A DNA stretch of 34,970 nt from an uncultured Paracoccaceae bacterium (GTDB taxonomy: Bacteria > Pseudomonadota > Alphaproteobacteria > Rhodobacterales > Rhodobacteraceae): NCBI GenBank assembly GCA_938005545.1, contig CALKXV010000048.1:1-34970 (forward strand). The letters run 5' to 3'. Both the position numbers and the translations under genes were made by a program. Shown here one piece after another: positions 25,353 through 33,488 of the stretch (positions are counted from its first letter, which is position 1; each line of letters begins with the position of its first letter). The notes beneath the pieces are model-generated. The model made no database searches. It was not told the origin of the DNA and saw only the letters and a program-made list of their open reading frames with translations.

Positions 25353-25861
25353 CCGAACGGGTGGCGATACTTGGCCTTGGCGAACGGGGCATGCGCTGGG
25401 CTGAAACATGTCTGGCTGCCGGGTGGGATGTGTCTGGATTTGACCCTGATGACCGGGCCGGTTTGGTCGTCAACGGTGGCGCGGCCTTGCGGCGGGAGAC
25501 GACGATTACCGGGGCTGTTCAGGGCGCAACCTGGGTAATCTGTTGTTTACCAGAGCGATTGGAGCTGATGCGCACCGTTGTGCAACGCGCGCAAGCTTCG
25601 GCAACCAAGGACGCAGTTATTGCGGTCGCCAGTGACGAACACGGTATCGAAGCTTTGCAGGGGTGTTCCATCCGTCCAAGCCACGTGTTCCGTCTTAGCG
25701 ATGGCGCGGATGGTGATTTGGCGCTTGATGTCAGCAACCGTAACAGCGCCGAGTTGCGTCAGCGGGCAACGGAATCTTTGGCGATCTTGAGTGCGGCCCA
25801 AAGTGTTGCGCCGGTTCGGGATGCGGATGACCGCGCGATGCCGAAAAGCCGCAACGCGTAG
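25349..25861 (+). CDS. NAD(P)-binding Rossmann protein, 3-hydroxyacyl-CoA/carnitine dehydrogenase-like
   Basis: A 170-aa protein starting with a Rossmann dinucleotide motif, VAILGLGERGMRWAETCLAAG (GxGxxG at residues 8-13), and a DP at the end of strand two (SGFDPDD). TWVICCLPERLELMRTVV resembles the NAD domain of 3-hydroxyacyl-CoA and L-carnitine dehydrogenases. Only the nucleotide-binding domain is present; the C-terminal catalytic domain of those enzymes is missing, so it is either a shortened relative or a degraded gene. It overlaps the lipocalin stop by 4 nt (ATGA) and ends 1 nt from the stop of the convergent XRE gene. Substrate unknown. Confidence 0.75.
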   Translation: MTERVAILGLGERGMRWAETCLAAGWDVSGFDPDDRAGLVVNGGAALRRETTITGAVQGATWVICCLPERLELMRTVVQRAQASATKDAVIAVASDEHGIEALQGCSIRPSHVFRLSDGADGDLALDVSNRNSAELRQRATESLAILSAAQSVAPVRDADDRAMPKSRNA

Positions 25862-25862
25862 G

Positions 25863-26714
25863 TCAGTTTTCTGTGGGGCCAGCGATTGTTTTCAAATGGT
25901 CTGGCCAGCTGCGTGCTGACACGCTGGCTTCTCGTACCAATCCATCGAAATGTTCGATCAGATTGCGCACGCGTTCACGGTCGCGAAAGGCAAAATACTG
26001 CTGCCCCAGATAGAGCACGCCCACAAGTGGACCAAAGATTGTCAGGGCCGAAGACCAAAGGCGACGTGCATCGAACAGAAACACACGGAGCGACGGATAA
26101 AGCTGATCATGAAGTGCGAGCATATGATCCACTTGTTCGTCGCGGATAGATTTTGGCAGACCGCGATAATATCCCGTCGAACTGGCCAGCGATTCAATGG
26201 AGAAGAGCGGCATAGCGATTTCATAGTCGCTGAGCGATTGACGCGTCCAATCCAACTGGTCGTTTGATGCACCAATAGCCTGATCTGTGGTGCGGTCGCG
26301 GTGTGGCGAGTACTCCCAGCGAAGAAGGTCTTCGGTTTTCAGGATGTCGGGCACCGTGGCGGGCACATGGCGGATTTTGTATCCTGCGGCCTCGCGGTGC
26401 CAATCGAAGATTTGCGCATCAAACGGTGTGCGCGCGGCCTTGGACACTTGCATGGAATTCGCCAGAACATCCGAGGTCCGCTCTGGTAAATCCGACAAGC
26501 CCAGCAACCAATCCCCCGCGACCCCTAACGTAGATGCGCATTCGGCAACGACTTGCGCATTGGGGAGACGGGCATTGTCACCTGCCAACAGCTGCGAAAT
26601 CGTCGAACGATCCACGCCAACGCGACGCGCCAATCCAGACCGTGTTTCGCCCGCGATCTGCATTGCTTGGGTCAGGCGGGTGCGAAAGAGAAGCGCGCGA
26701 TCTCGTTTGTCCAT
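25863..26714 (-). CDS. XRE-family helix-turn-helix regulator
   Basis: A 283-aa protein. Residues 5-65 form a lambda-repressor-type HTH (LTQAMQIAGETRSGLARRVG, VDRSTISQLLAGDNARLPN), with the continuation VAGDWLLGLSDLP common to this group. The remaining 200 residues are an unassigned domain with a slightly hydrophobic stretch (SALTIFGPLVGVLYLGQQYF) near residue 245. The start ATG 26714 fits the HTH; a longer open frame to 27089 overlaps the divergent gene and is rejected. It is divergent from a fatty acid desaturase 127 bp away, so it may control it. The intergenic AT-rich ATATATTAACATATG region near 26730-26745 could hold its operator (inference). Confidence 0.85.
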   Translation of the reverse strand: MDKRDRALLFRTRLTQAMQIAGETRSGLARRVGVDRSTISQLLAGDNARLPNAQVVAECASTLGVAGDWLLGLSDLPERTSDVLANSMQVSKAARTPFDAQIFDWHREAAGYKIRHVPATVPDILKTEDLLRWEYSPHRDRTTDQAIGASNDQLDWTRQSLSDYEIAMPLFSIESLASSTGYYRGLPKSIRDEQVDHMLALHDQLYPSLRVFLFDARRLWSSALTIFGPLVGVLYLGQQYFAFRDRERVRNLIEHFDGLVREASVSARSWPDHLKTIAGPTEN

Positions 26715-26841
26715 AATAATCCCGATTGATGAATATATTAACATATGTAGTGAAAATGGTGCGCACATACCAGATGTTCTGAAACGGCTAGGAATGTCAA
26801 AGACAGAATAGTTTTTCGCGAACGAGCTTAGGGACATATGA

Positions 26842-27723
26842 ATGACGCGAATTGAATGGCCGACCCTGGGATTTTTGGCCTTGGCGTATTGTGTTTGGGC
26901 GGCAGCACTTTGGTTTGCTACAATTTCAATCGGCTTGGCTGTGGTCGTGGCTGCTTTGGCGATCACTCTGCACGCGTCCTTGCAACACGAGGTGATCCAC
27001 GGGCACCCGTTTCGGAATGCTGCGCTGAACACAGCGCTGGTTTGGCCGCCTTTGACGGTTTTTGTCCCATACCTCAGGTTCCGTGACACCCATTTGGCGC
27101 ACCACAGCGATTGCGATCTGACCGATCCCTACGATGATCCCGAAACAAATTACTTGGATCCAAAGGCTTGGGCGAAAAAATCGCCCTTTGTCAAAGCTAT
27201 CTGTCTGGTGAACAACACGCTTTTGGGACGCATTTTGATTGGCCCCATTCTTGGGACAGCGTCTTTTTTCCGGTCCGACTGGGGCAGTCGCGGTCTGCCC
27301 GAGGTGCGGTTGGGTTGGCTGTGGCATATCCCGGCAGTTCTGGCCGTGCTGGCTTTTGTGTTCTGGTCGCCGATGCCGATTTGGGCCTATCTGGTGGCAT
27401 GCTATATTGCCCTGTCGCTGCTGCGCATCCGCACTTTCCTTGAACACCGTGCCCATACGCTGAACCGGGCCCGCAGCGTGATTGTCGAAGACCGAGGACC
27501 ACTGGCGGTTTTGTTTCTGAACAACAATCTACACGCTGTTCATCACATGTACCCAAGCGTTGCCTGGTACAGGTTGCCGAAGCTTCTTCGTGACAATCGC
27601 GACCGTTTCCTGAGCGCGAATGATGGATATCATTACACATCTTATTTTGACGTGTTTCGACGCCACCTGCTGAAACGCAAAGACCCCGTCGCGCATCCTT
27701 TGTGGCAGGGGCCCAAGGACTAA
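26842..27723 (+). CDS. Fatty acid desaturase family protein
   Basis: A 293-aa integral membrane di-iron enzyme. The three histidine boxes are complete: HEVIHGH (His49 and His53), HLAHHSD (His84, 87, 88) and HAVHH (about residues 230-236). Four hydrophobic segments (about 8-25, 30-46, 165-185, 188-203) fit the family topology, with the iron centre on the cytosolic side. Such enzymes introduce double bonds into, or hydroxylate or ketolate, lipids and carotenoids; the exact substrate cannot be told. AGGGA lies about 8 nt before the ATG. Divergent from the XRE regulator. No terminator before the following transporter gene, 41 nt away. Confidence 0.9.
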   Translation: MTRIEWPTLGFLALAYCVWAAALWFATISIGLAVVVAALAITLHASLQHEVIHGHPFRNAALNTALVWPPLTVFVPYLRFRDTHLAHHSDCDLTDPYDDPETNYLDPKAWAKKSPFVKAICLVNNTLLGRILIGPILGTASFFRSDWGSRGLPEVRLGWLWHIPAVLAVLAFVFWSPMPIWAYLVACYIALSLLRIRTFLEHRAHTLNRARSVIVEDRGPLAVLFLNNNLHAVHHMYPSVAWYRLPKLLRDNRDRFLSANDGYHYTSYFDVFRRHLLKRKDPVAHPLWQGPKD

Positions 27724-27764
27724 ACCCTTGCCTTCGCTGTGCGGGGCGGGCAAGGCCTGAGCCT

Positions 27765-28658
27765 ATGGAACTATGGGTGGCCTTTTCGATCCTTGCGGCT
27801 GGTGCGCAGACATTGCGTTTTGCGGTGCAAAAGGTGCTGGCGGGCGGCAGGCTTAGCCCCGCAGCAGCGACATGGGCGCGGTTTTTATGGTCATGGCCTT
27901 TGGCGGCGGTGCTGGCCTTTACTTATGGGGCGGTGAGCGGTGCGGTTTGGCCGGACTTCACCTTGGGCTTTTTCGTCTATGGATTTTTGGGCGGCACATT
28001 CCAGATCCTTGCCACGATCTGCACGGTCACGTTGTTCTCAATGCGGGCCTTTGCAGTGGGCATTACGTTCAAAAAATCCGAAGTGATTTTGACGGCCCTC
28101 GTGGGGTATTTGCTGTTGGGTGACGTGGTCTCGGGCTTGGGAATGACCGCGATTGCAATTGGGTTGATCGGCGTTTTGTTACTGTTAGATCCGCCCGAGG
28201 GGGGCAGCATTTTCAACCGTGCCGCCGGATTGGGCATCTTGTCGGGTGTGCTCTTCGCGATTTCGGCTGTCACCTATCGCGGTGCAACCTTGGCTCTGAA
28301 CACAGGCGATCCCGTGTTGACGGGCGGCGTGACGCTGGCGGTCGTGGCCCTGTGGCAGACGGCGACGCTTGGCATCTGGTTGTGGTGGAAAGAGCCGGGG
28401 CAGATCATGGAGACCCTTGGCGCGTGGCGGCAGACATCCATTGTCAGCGTCTTTTCCCTGATCGGCAGTTGGAGCTGGTTTGCGGCATTTTCCCTGATGA
28501 ACGCCGCTTTTGTCTTTGCGGTTGGCCAGATCGAGCTGATCTTTTCGCTGCTGATGGGGGCTTTGTGGTTTCGCGAAAGCCTGAAACCGCGTGAATTGCT
28601 GGGGATGGGTGTTTTGACCACCTCAATTCTGGCGGTTGCGTTTTTGGTCGGGCGCTAG
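27765..28658 (+). CDS. EamA-family (DMT) transporter
   Basis: A 297-aa membrane protein with about ten hydrophobic segments in two repeated halves, as in the drug/metabolite transporter superfamily. The N-terminal half includes LWVAFSILAAGAQTLRFAVQK and the C-terminal half ends FSLMNAAFVFAVGQIELIFS with a final LGMGVLTTSILAVAFLVG. Such proteins export small metabolites; the substrate is unknown. ATG 27765 gives a normal N-terminus; no clear ribosome binding site is seen. It follows the desaturase by 41 nt and may be co-transcribed. Its stop is 4 nt from the stop of the convergent NUDIX gene. Confidence 0.88.
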   Translation: MELWVAFSILAAGAQTLRFAVQKVLAGGRLSPAAATWARFLWSWPLAAVLAFTYGAVSGAVWPDFTLGFFVYGFLGGTFQILATICTVTLFSMRAFAVGITFKKSEVILTALVGYLLLGDVVSGLGMTAIAIGLIGVLLLLDPPEGGSIFNRAAGLGILSGVLFAISAVTYRGATLALNTGDPVLTGGVTLAVVALWQTATLGIWLWWKEPGQIMETLGAWRQTSIVSVFSLIGSWSWFAAFSLMNAAFVFAVGQIELIFSLLMGALWFRESLKPRELLGMGVLTTSILAVAFLVGR

Positions 28659-28662
28659 CGGG

Positions 28663-29340
28663 TTAAAGCCAGATCACTTTGCTTTCCATACGATCGTTTT
28701 TGACAAACGGCACGCGATCCGGTGCATCCGTGCGGGGCAGGTGGCTTTCCAGCTCGGCCAGAACCAACTGTGTGATAAATGGAAGGTTCAGTTTGCGCAC
28801 ATCCGACATGGCCACCCAATGAAGGTGGCTTAGCTCGTCTTCGGCGCGGTTAAAATCATCGGGATCCGTTTGAAGACCTGCGGCGTCGGCCAAAAAGAAC
28901 CGCGCGTCGAACCGGCGTGGACGACCGGGCGGCGTGAGGGCACGGAAGAAAAAGCTTAGGCCTTGCGCGTCGGGTTGAAACCCAAGGTTTGCGAACTCGC
29001 GCCAGCTTTCAGGGGCATTCCACGTTGCGCGTCGCCCCAATGCCTGGCCGGTTTCTTCCCAAAGCTCGCGGATCGCGGCCACCACGAACCGGTTGGGATC
29101 GTCAGTTTCAGCATTGTTTCTGAGGCGCGCATCGCAGGTTGGTGCAAGACCTGTAACCGTGATGTCGGCATCCGTCGCATCAACCGCGCCGCCTGGAAAG
29201 ACGTATTTGTCTGGCAAAAAGGCGGCCGTCTTGCCGCGCTGGCCCATCAAAACTTTTGGTGTGGTTTCGGCGTCGCGAACAAGGATGATGGTCGCGGCAT
29301 CTCGAATTGGAACGTCTGTCTCAGGGATCGCCAAAACCAT
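28663..29340 (-). CDS. NUDIX hydrolase (with long insertion before the REUXEEXGU core)
   Basis: A 225-aa pyrophosphatase of the NUDIX fold. The catalytic part is RELWEETG (residues 91-98), with the expected metal-binding Glu92, Glu95 and Glu96. The Gly that opens the Nudix box (GGAVD, 50-54) is about 40 residues earlier instead of the canonical 13-14; the insert is polar and resembles CoA-type Nudix enzymes (NUDT7/19-like). Substrate unknown. Its start overlaps the end of the upstream DUF983 gene by 20 nt on the same strand, so the two are coupled. Its stop is 4 nt from that of the convergent transporter. Confidence 0.85.
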   Translation of the reverse strand: MVLAIPETDVPIRDAATIILVRDAETTPKVLMGQRGKTAAFLPDKYVFPGGAVDATDADITVTGLAPTCDARLRNNAETDDPNRFVVAAIRELWEETGQALGRRATWNAPESWREFANLGFQPDAQGLSFFFRALTPPGRPRRFDARFFLADAAGLQTDPDDFNRAEDELSHLHWVAMSDVRKLNLPFITQLVLAELESHLPRTDAPDRVPFVKNDRMESKVIWL

Positions 29341-29758
29341 TCATCCGTTTGGCCCATTGATAGGCGATCATTGCCCCTTTCACGCGCGGCAGCAAGTACA
29401 GCGACAAGGCAACACAGCCGATGGTGAAGCTGGTCGCCAGAACCATGGGTTCGGGGCGAAACGTCGTAAAGACCCAATGCAGCGCCGGTGCCATCAAATG
29501 ACCGACAATGAGGATCGTCAGATAGGCTGGCCCGTCATCCGCCCTGTGATGGTGCAATTCTTCGCTGCAAACCGGACAGCTATCGCGCACCTTGAGGTAA
29601 GATTTCAGGATCGGCCCTTTGCCGCAATTTGGACAACGTCGCCGCCAACCGCGGAAAAAAGCGGGGCGAAGCGGACGTTCTTCAGGTCCGTCGCTCGCGG
29701 TCGGTTGATCACTTTTCGCGTTTGGGGACTGGTCAATTGCAAAGTCTCGGTCGGTCAT
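29321..29758 (-). CDS. DUF983 family membrane protein
   Basis: A 145-aa protein with an N-terminal polar tail, a zinc-ribbon-like pair of CxxC motifs (Cys42/Cys45 in RRCPNCGKGPI, Cys61/Cys64 in CPVCSEE), and two hydrophobic segments (about 80-98 and 105-125). This is the DUF983 family, which is widespread in alphaproteobacteria and often sits near cytochrome oxidase assembly genes; no role is established. It overlaps the NUDIX gene by 20 nt, forming a two-gene operon. The start is a plain ATG with no strong ribosome binding site. Confidence 0.88.
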   Translation of the reverse strand: MTDRDFAIDQSPNAKSDQPTASDGPEERPLRPAFFRGWRRRCPNCGKGPILKSYLKVRDSCPVCSEELHHHRADDGPAYLTILIVGHLMAPALHWVFTTFRPEPMVLATSFTIGCVALSLYLLPRVKGAMIAYQWAKRMNGFGDP

Positions 29759-29838
29759 TGGTGCAAGATAGGCACGGCACCTTCCAGCGAACAGACGGCG
29801 GAATGTCCTTGCGTCGCGATGCCGCAGTTTGCCCGAAT

Positions 29839-30045
29839 TTAGCGGTTGATGAGCCTGTGATGCATCGACGTGATCATCTTACCTGCCGTCTTTTCAAAGG
29901 CAAATGGCAAGACGGCGTGAACCAAGGCGGCCAAAGCGGCCCCGAACAGTCGAAAACTGAAACCAAGCGCAAATACCATGTGCTGAAGATAGGTTTCGCC
30001 AACGGATGCGGGATGGATCGTGAACCGGGATGTCAGATGTTTCAT
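29839..30045 (-). CDS. DUF6356 family small protein
   Basis: A 68-aa protein recognised from the pattern HPASVGETYLQHM followed by a hydrophobic segment (ALAALVHAVLPFAF, about 36-50) and an EKTAGKMITSMHHR tail. This matches a small alphaproteobacterial family of unknown function, probably membrane-associated. AAAGGA sits 8 nt before the ATG. It is divergent from the Lrp regulator at 30143, separated by 97 bp containing two operator-like sites, so it may be a target of that regulator. Confidence 0.85.
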   Translation of the reverse strand: MKHLTSRFTIHPASVGETYLQHMVFALGFSFRLFGAALAALVHAVLPFAFEKTAGKMITSMHHRLINR

Positions 30046-30088
30046 GGGAAGTCCTTTCTTTCAGAACTATTGCACATGATCGGGGCGT

Positions 30089-30140
30089 ATACGTCCCAAA
30101 TAGCATTGCTTTTGAAGCTTATTATGGGATATCGTCCCAT
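30089..30140. promoter_or_regulatory. Two phased operator-like sites between DUF6356 and the Lrp gene
   Basis: CGTCCCA occurs at 30092-30098 and 30133-30139, each preceded by an AT step (ATACGTCCCA, ATATCGTCCCA). The second is part of a full dyad, ATGGGA-TATCG-TCCCAT (30124-30140), ending 2 nt before the regulator's start codon. The copies are 41 bp apart, close to four helical turns, as expected for a DNA-wrapping Lrp octamer. Autoregulation is likely. Confidence 0.55.
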
Positions 30141-30142
30141 GT

Positions 30143-30604
30143 ATGAGAGAATTATTAGATGAAATAGATCGCAGAATTTTGCGAATACTGCAAAAAGATG
30201 CCAGCCGGTCCGTGGATGCATTGGCCGAAGCGGTGCATTTGTCACGCAATGCGTGTTGGCGGCGGGTCAAGCGGATGGAAGAGGCGGGCGTGATCAGAGG
30301 CCGTGTCGCGCTTTTGGATGCCAAATCGCTTGGTGTCGGACTGTCGGTGTTCGTTATGGTGCGTGCGACCGAACACACCAAGGACTGGCTTGAAAGTTTT
30401 CGACGTGCCGTGTCAGACTTGCCGGAAATCGTCGCCGCCTTTCGGATGAGCGGCGATCTTGATTATCTTTTGCGCGTCGAAGTCGGCGGCGTCGAAGATT
30501 ATGACCGGTTTTACCAGCGTCTGGTCGACAAGATCCAAGCCACCGATATTTCGGCCAGCTTTGTGATGGAACGCCTGAAAGACACGACCGAACTGCCGCT
30601 TTAG
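30143..30604 (+). CDS. Lrp/AsnC family transcriptional regulator
   Basis: A 153-aa regulator with an N-terminal HTH (DRRILRILQKDASRSVDAL, SRNACWRRVKRMEEAG, residues 8-50) and a C-terminal RAM domain (about 65-150). The same TTELPL ending and overall wording as the regulator at 955-1413 point to paralogy. No Shine-Dalgarno sequence precedes the ATG; instead a perfect dyad ends 2 nt before it. It probably controls its own gene and the divergent DUF6356 gene; the ligand is unknown. Its stop is 2 nt from the stop of convergent metG. Confidence 0.9.
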   Translation: MRELLDEIDRRILRILQKDASRSVDALAEAVHLSRNACWRRVKRMEEAGVIRGRVALLDAKSLGVGLSVFVMVRATEHTKDWLESFRRAVSDLPEIVAAFRMSGDLDYLLRVEVGGVEDYDRFYQRLVDKIQATDISASFVMERLKDTTELPL

Positions 30605-30606
30605 GA

Positions 30607-32325
30607 TCAATCCCGCGTGCCGGAAAACTTGGTTTCCCAGGTCTCGCGATCTTCGTCGCTGATTTTTGCGAACAAAACATCGGGTACCGAAAATGCATGG
30701 GCGTCAGGCAATGCGGTCAAGGCTGCCTTCATGTCGTTCGGCCATTCGGTGTCGAGCGTGTTCATCGCACTTAACATTTTCGCGGCAGCGTCCGGGATGA
30801 AGGGGGCCGAAATCACCGCATAAACCCGGATCAGGTTCAGCGCGAGCCGGATTTGAGCGCCCGCTTTTTCAGGGTCTTCTTTGAAGACGGACCAGGGGGC
30901 CGCGTTTTGCAAGTATTCGTTTCCTGCAACCCAAAGTGCGCGCAATTCGTTGGACGCTTTTCGAATTTCGATGGCTTCCATATCGCGCTGATAGGCTTTT
31001 AAACCGGTGTCCAATTTGGCAATCAAGGCGTCTTCGTCCGCGCCCCATGAACCCCCGGTGGGCACCTCTTCTCCAAACTTCGACCGGCAGAATTTTGTCA
31101 CGCGGCTCACGAAATTCCCCAAGACATCGGCAAGGTCTTTGTTCACGCTTGTCTGGAAATTATCCCAGGTGAATTCGCTGTCCGAATTTTCGGGGGCATG
31201 GGACAAAAGCCACCACCGCCAGTAATCGGCAGGCAGAATATCGAGCGCCTGATCCATAAAGACGCCGCGCCCTTGACTGGTTGAAAACTGCCCGCCATCG
31301 TAATTCAGGTAGTTAAAGGATTTGATGTAATCGACCAGCTTCCACGGCTCGCCCGAGCCGATGATCGTGGCCGGGAACGACAAGGTATGGAAGGGCACAT
31401 TGTCCTTGCCCATGAACTGAACGTACTTCACGTCGTCGGCACCTTTGTCGGTGCGCCACCAGCGTTCCCATTCGGCATCATCACCACCGCGCGCATCGGA
31501 CCATTCCTTGGCGCTTGCGATGTATTCAATCGGCGCGTCGAACCAGACATAGAAGACTTTGCCTTCCATGCCGGGCCAGTCCTCTGGGCCTTTTTTAACC
31601 GGAATGCCCCAGTCCAGATCGCGGGTGATGCCACGATCCTGCAATCCATCGCCGTCGTTCAGCCACTTCTTGGCGATCGACGTGGTCAGGATGGGCCAGT
31701 CTTTTTTGCTTTCGATCCAATCTGCAAGCTGGTCCCGCAGGGACCGCTGTCTAAGGTACAGATGCCGGGTTTCGCGCACCTCAAGATCGGTCGAGCCTGA
31801 GATCGCCGAGCGGGGCTCGATCAGATCGGTCGGATCAAGCTGTTTGGTGCAGTTTTCGCATTGGTCACCGCGCGCTTTGTCATAGGCGCAATTGGGGCAC
31901 GTACCTTCGATATAACGGTCGGGCAGGAAACGGCCATCGGCATTGGAATAGACCTGACTTTCAATGACTTCCTCGATCAATCCGGCCTCGGCCAAGCGGC
32001 CCGCAAAGTGCTGGGTCAAAGCATGGTTCTGGGGGCTGGAGGACCGCCCGTACATATCAAAAGAAAGACGGAACCCATCAGCAAGATCCTTTTGAACTTG
32101 CCACATCCGCGCACAGTAATCGGCAACGGCCTCACCGGCTTTTGCGGCGGCAAGTTCGGCAGGGGTGCCATGTTCGTCCGTTGCACAAAGAAACAAAACT
32201 TCGTCACCCATGGCACGGCAGTAGCGGGCATAGAGATCGGCGGGCAATTGGCTGCCGACCAGGTTGCCGAGGTGTTTGATCCCATTGATATAGGGGATCG
32301 CGCTGGTAATCAGGATGCGGGCCAT
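30607..32325 (-). CDS. metG: Methionyl-tRNA synthetase
   Basis: A 572-aa class I aminoacyl-tRNA synthetase. The HIGH-type motif is HLGN (residues 18-21) after [10 protein letters not shown]. The connective peptide has a zinc knuckle pair, [17 protein letters not shown] (about 143-160). The KMSKS position reads [11 protein letters not shown], the variant seen in the archaeal-like MetRS group. The anticodon domain is present; the C-terminal dimerisation domain of longer MetRS is absent, as usual for alphaproteobacteria. AAGGA is 8 nt before the ATG. It stands alone; the inverted-repeat region begins about 85 nt upstream of the start. Confidence 0.97.
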   Translation of the reverse strand: MARILITSAIPYINGIKHLGNLVGSQLPADLYARYCRAMGDEVLFLCATDEHGTPAELAAAKAGEAVADYCARMWQVQKDLADGFRLSFDMYGRSSSPQNHALTQHFAGRLAEAGLIEEVIESQVYSNADGRFLPDRYIEGTCPNCAYDKARGDQCENCTKQLDPTDLIEPRSAISGSTDLEVRETRHLYLRQRSLRDQLADWIESKKDWPILTTSIAKKWLNDGDGLQDRGITRDLDWGIPVKKGPEDWPGMEGKVFYVWFDAPIEYIASAKEWSDARGGDDAEWERWWRTDKGADDVKYVQFMGKDNVPFHTLSFPATIIGSGEPWKLVDYIKSFNYLNYDGGQFSTSQGRGVFMDQALDILPADYWRWWLLSHAPENSDSEFTWDNFQTSVNKDLADVLGNFVSRVTKFCRSKFGEEVPTGGSWGADEDALIAKLDTGLKAYQRDMEAIEIRKASNELRALWVAGNEYLQNAAPWSVFKEDPEKAGAQIRLALNLIRVYAVISAPFIPDAAAKMLSAMNTLDTEWPNDMKAALTALPDAHAFSVPDVLFAKISDEDRETWETKFSGTRD

Positions 32326-32411
32326 TGGCGAATTCCTTTAGGTTTCGCAGTTCCTACCTGAGCTTGCTTTGCCCGTCACCCCTTGTTTCGCCGCCTTCGT
32401 CGTCGACCCAT

Positions 32412-32634
32412 GCGAGGGGCTTTGCCCCTCGCGCTCCCCAAAGTACAAAGACAGAAGAAGGACTTTTTTAATCAAATTGTCTGAGAAAGTCAGCGCGGAA
32501 CAGGGGAAGCCCGATGGCCGCGACAGGAGAAGCCCCCGGTCTTGGTGGACACCGAACCGGGGGTGGACCTTCTTCTGTCCAGAAAACTTTGGGGGAATTG
32601 GCTCTTGAGCCAAGGGGGCAACGCCCCAATTCCC
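32412..32634. repeat. Nested inverted-repeat element between metG and fabI
   Basis: Left arm: a perfect hairpin GCGAGGGGC/GCCCCTCGC (32412-32432). Next, an imperfect inverted repeat about 30 bp long: 32435-32463 matches the complement of 32566-32596 (shared CCCCAAAG and GACAGAAGAAGG). Inside it lies CCCCCGGT/ACCGGGGG (32533-32540, 32556-32563). Right arm: GGGAATTGG/CCAATTCCC (32593-32601, 32626-32634) enclosing TTGGCTC/GAGCCAA. The layout is that of a non-coding, hairpin-forming element about 160 bp between the long repeats, such as a MITE or REP cluster. No frame in 32326-32694 is convincing. Confidence 0.6.
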
Positions 32635-32694
32635 GAGGAGAATGCCGAAGGCAGCCGACGAGACGTATCGCGCGCGCCAGCGCGCTCCGACGGC

Positions 32695-33483
32695 CTAGAG
32701 GTTTTCGTTCTGCATCATGCCCAATACATGGTAGCCGCCGTCGACGCGGATGATTTCACCCGTAGTGGAAGCGCCCGCATCCGAACAAAGATAGACGGCC
32801 GTTCCGCCGACTGCGTCAAGACTGGCATTGCTGCGCAAGGGTGCGTTCTGTTCCGTGGTTTTGAAGGTCTTTCGCGAACCACCAATGGCGGCACCTGCAA
32901 GGGTTTTCATTGGCCCCGGGCTGATCGCATTTACGCGAATGCCTTTGGGGCCCAGATCGTTGGCCATATAGCGCATCGCCGATTCCAAAGCCGCCTTTGC
33001 CACGCCCATCACGTTGTAATTTGGCTGAACCCGGTTCGATCCCATATACGTCAGCGTCAACAAGCTTCCGCCGTCTGTCATCAATGGTTCCGCATAGCGG
33101 GCGAGTTCGACAAACGAGAAGCACGAGATATTAAGAGAATTCAAGAAGTTATCCCGGCTTGTGTCCACGAACCGGCCTGCTAGTTCGGTGCGGTCTGAAA
33201 ACGCGATGGCATGGATCAGAAAATCAAGCTGGCCCCAACACTGCCCCAGCGTTTCAAAACAGGCTTCGACCGAAGCGGTGTCGGTCACATCGACGTCCAG
33301 AACAATGTCCGAACCAAGCTGCTCGGCCAAAGGTTTCACCCGTTTGCCGAAGGCATCGCCCTGATAGGTGAATGCAAGCTCTGCACCCGCGTTGAACAAT
33401 GCTTTCGCAATTCCCCAGGCGATGGAATGGTCGTTCGCGACCCCCATCACCAGACCGCGTTTGCCTTCCATGGGTCGGTTCAT
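32695..33483 (-). CDS. fabI: Enoyl-[acyl-carrier-protein] reductase (NADH)
   Basis: Final reductase of each fatty acid elongation cycle. With ATG 33483 the protein is 262 aa and its catalytic residues fall at Tyr146 (LTYMGS), Tyr156 and Lys163 (YNVMGVAKAAL), the same numbering as E. coli FabI. The N-terminal nucleotide-binding MGVANDHSIAWGIA is present. An alternative GTG at 33492 would overlap the fabB stop (GTGA) but lacks a ribosome binding site. It directly follows fabB, so the two are co-transcribed. The stop codon abuts a palindrome-rich segment (GCGCGC/GCGCGC near 32670-32686). Confidence 0.96.
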   Translation of the reverse strand: MNRPMEGKRGLVMGVANDHSIAWGIAKALFNAGAELAFTYQGDAFGKRVKPLAEQLGSDIVLDVDVTDTASVEACFETLGQCWGQLDFLIHAIAFSDRTELAGRFVDTSRDNFLNSLNISCFSFVELARYAEPLMTDGGSLLTLTYMGSNRVQPNYNVMGVAKAALESAMRYMANDLGPKGIRVNAISPGPMKTLAGAAIGGSRKTFKTTEQNAPLRSNASLDAVGGTAVYLCSDAGASTTGEIIRVDGGYHVLGMMQNENL

Positions 33484-33488
33484 TTTTG

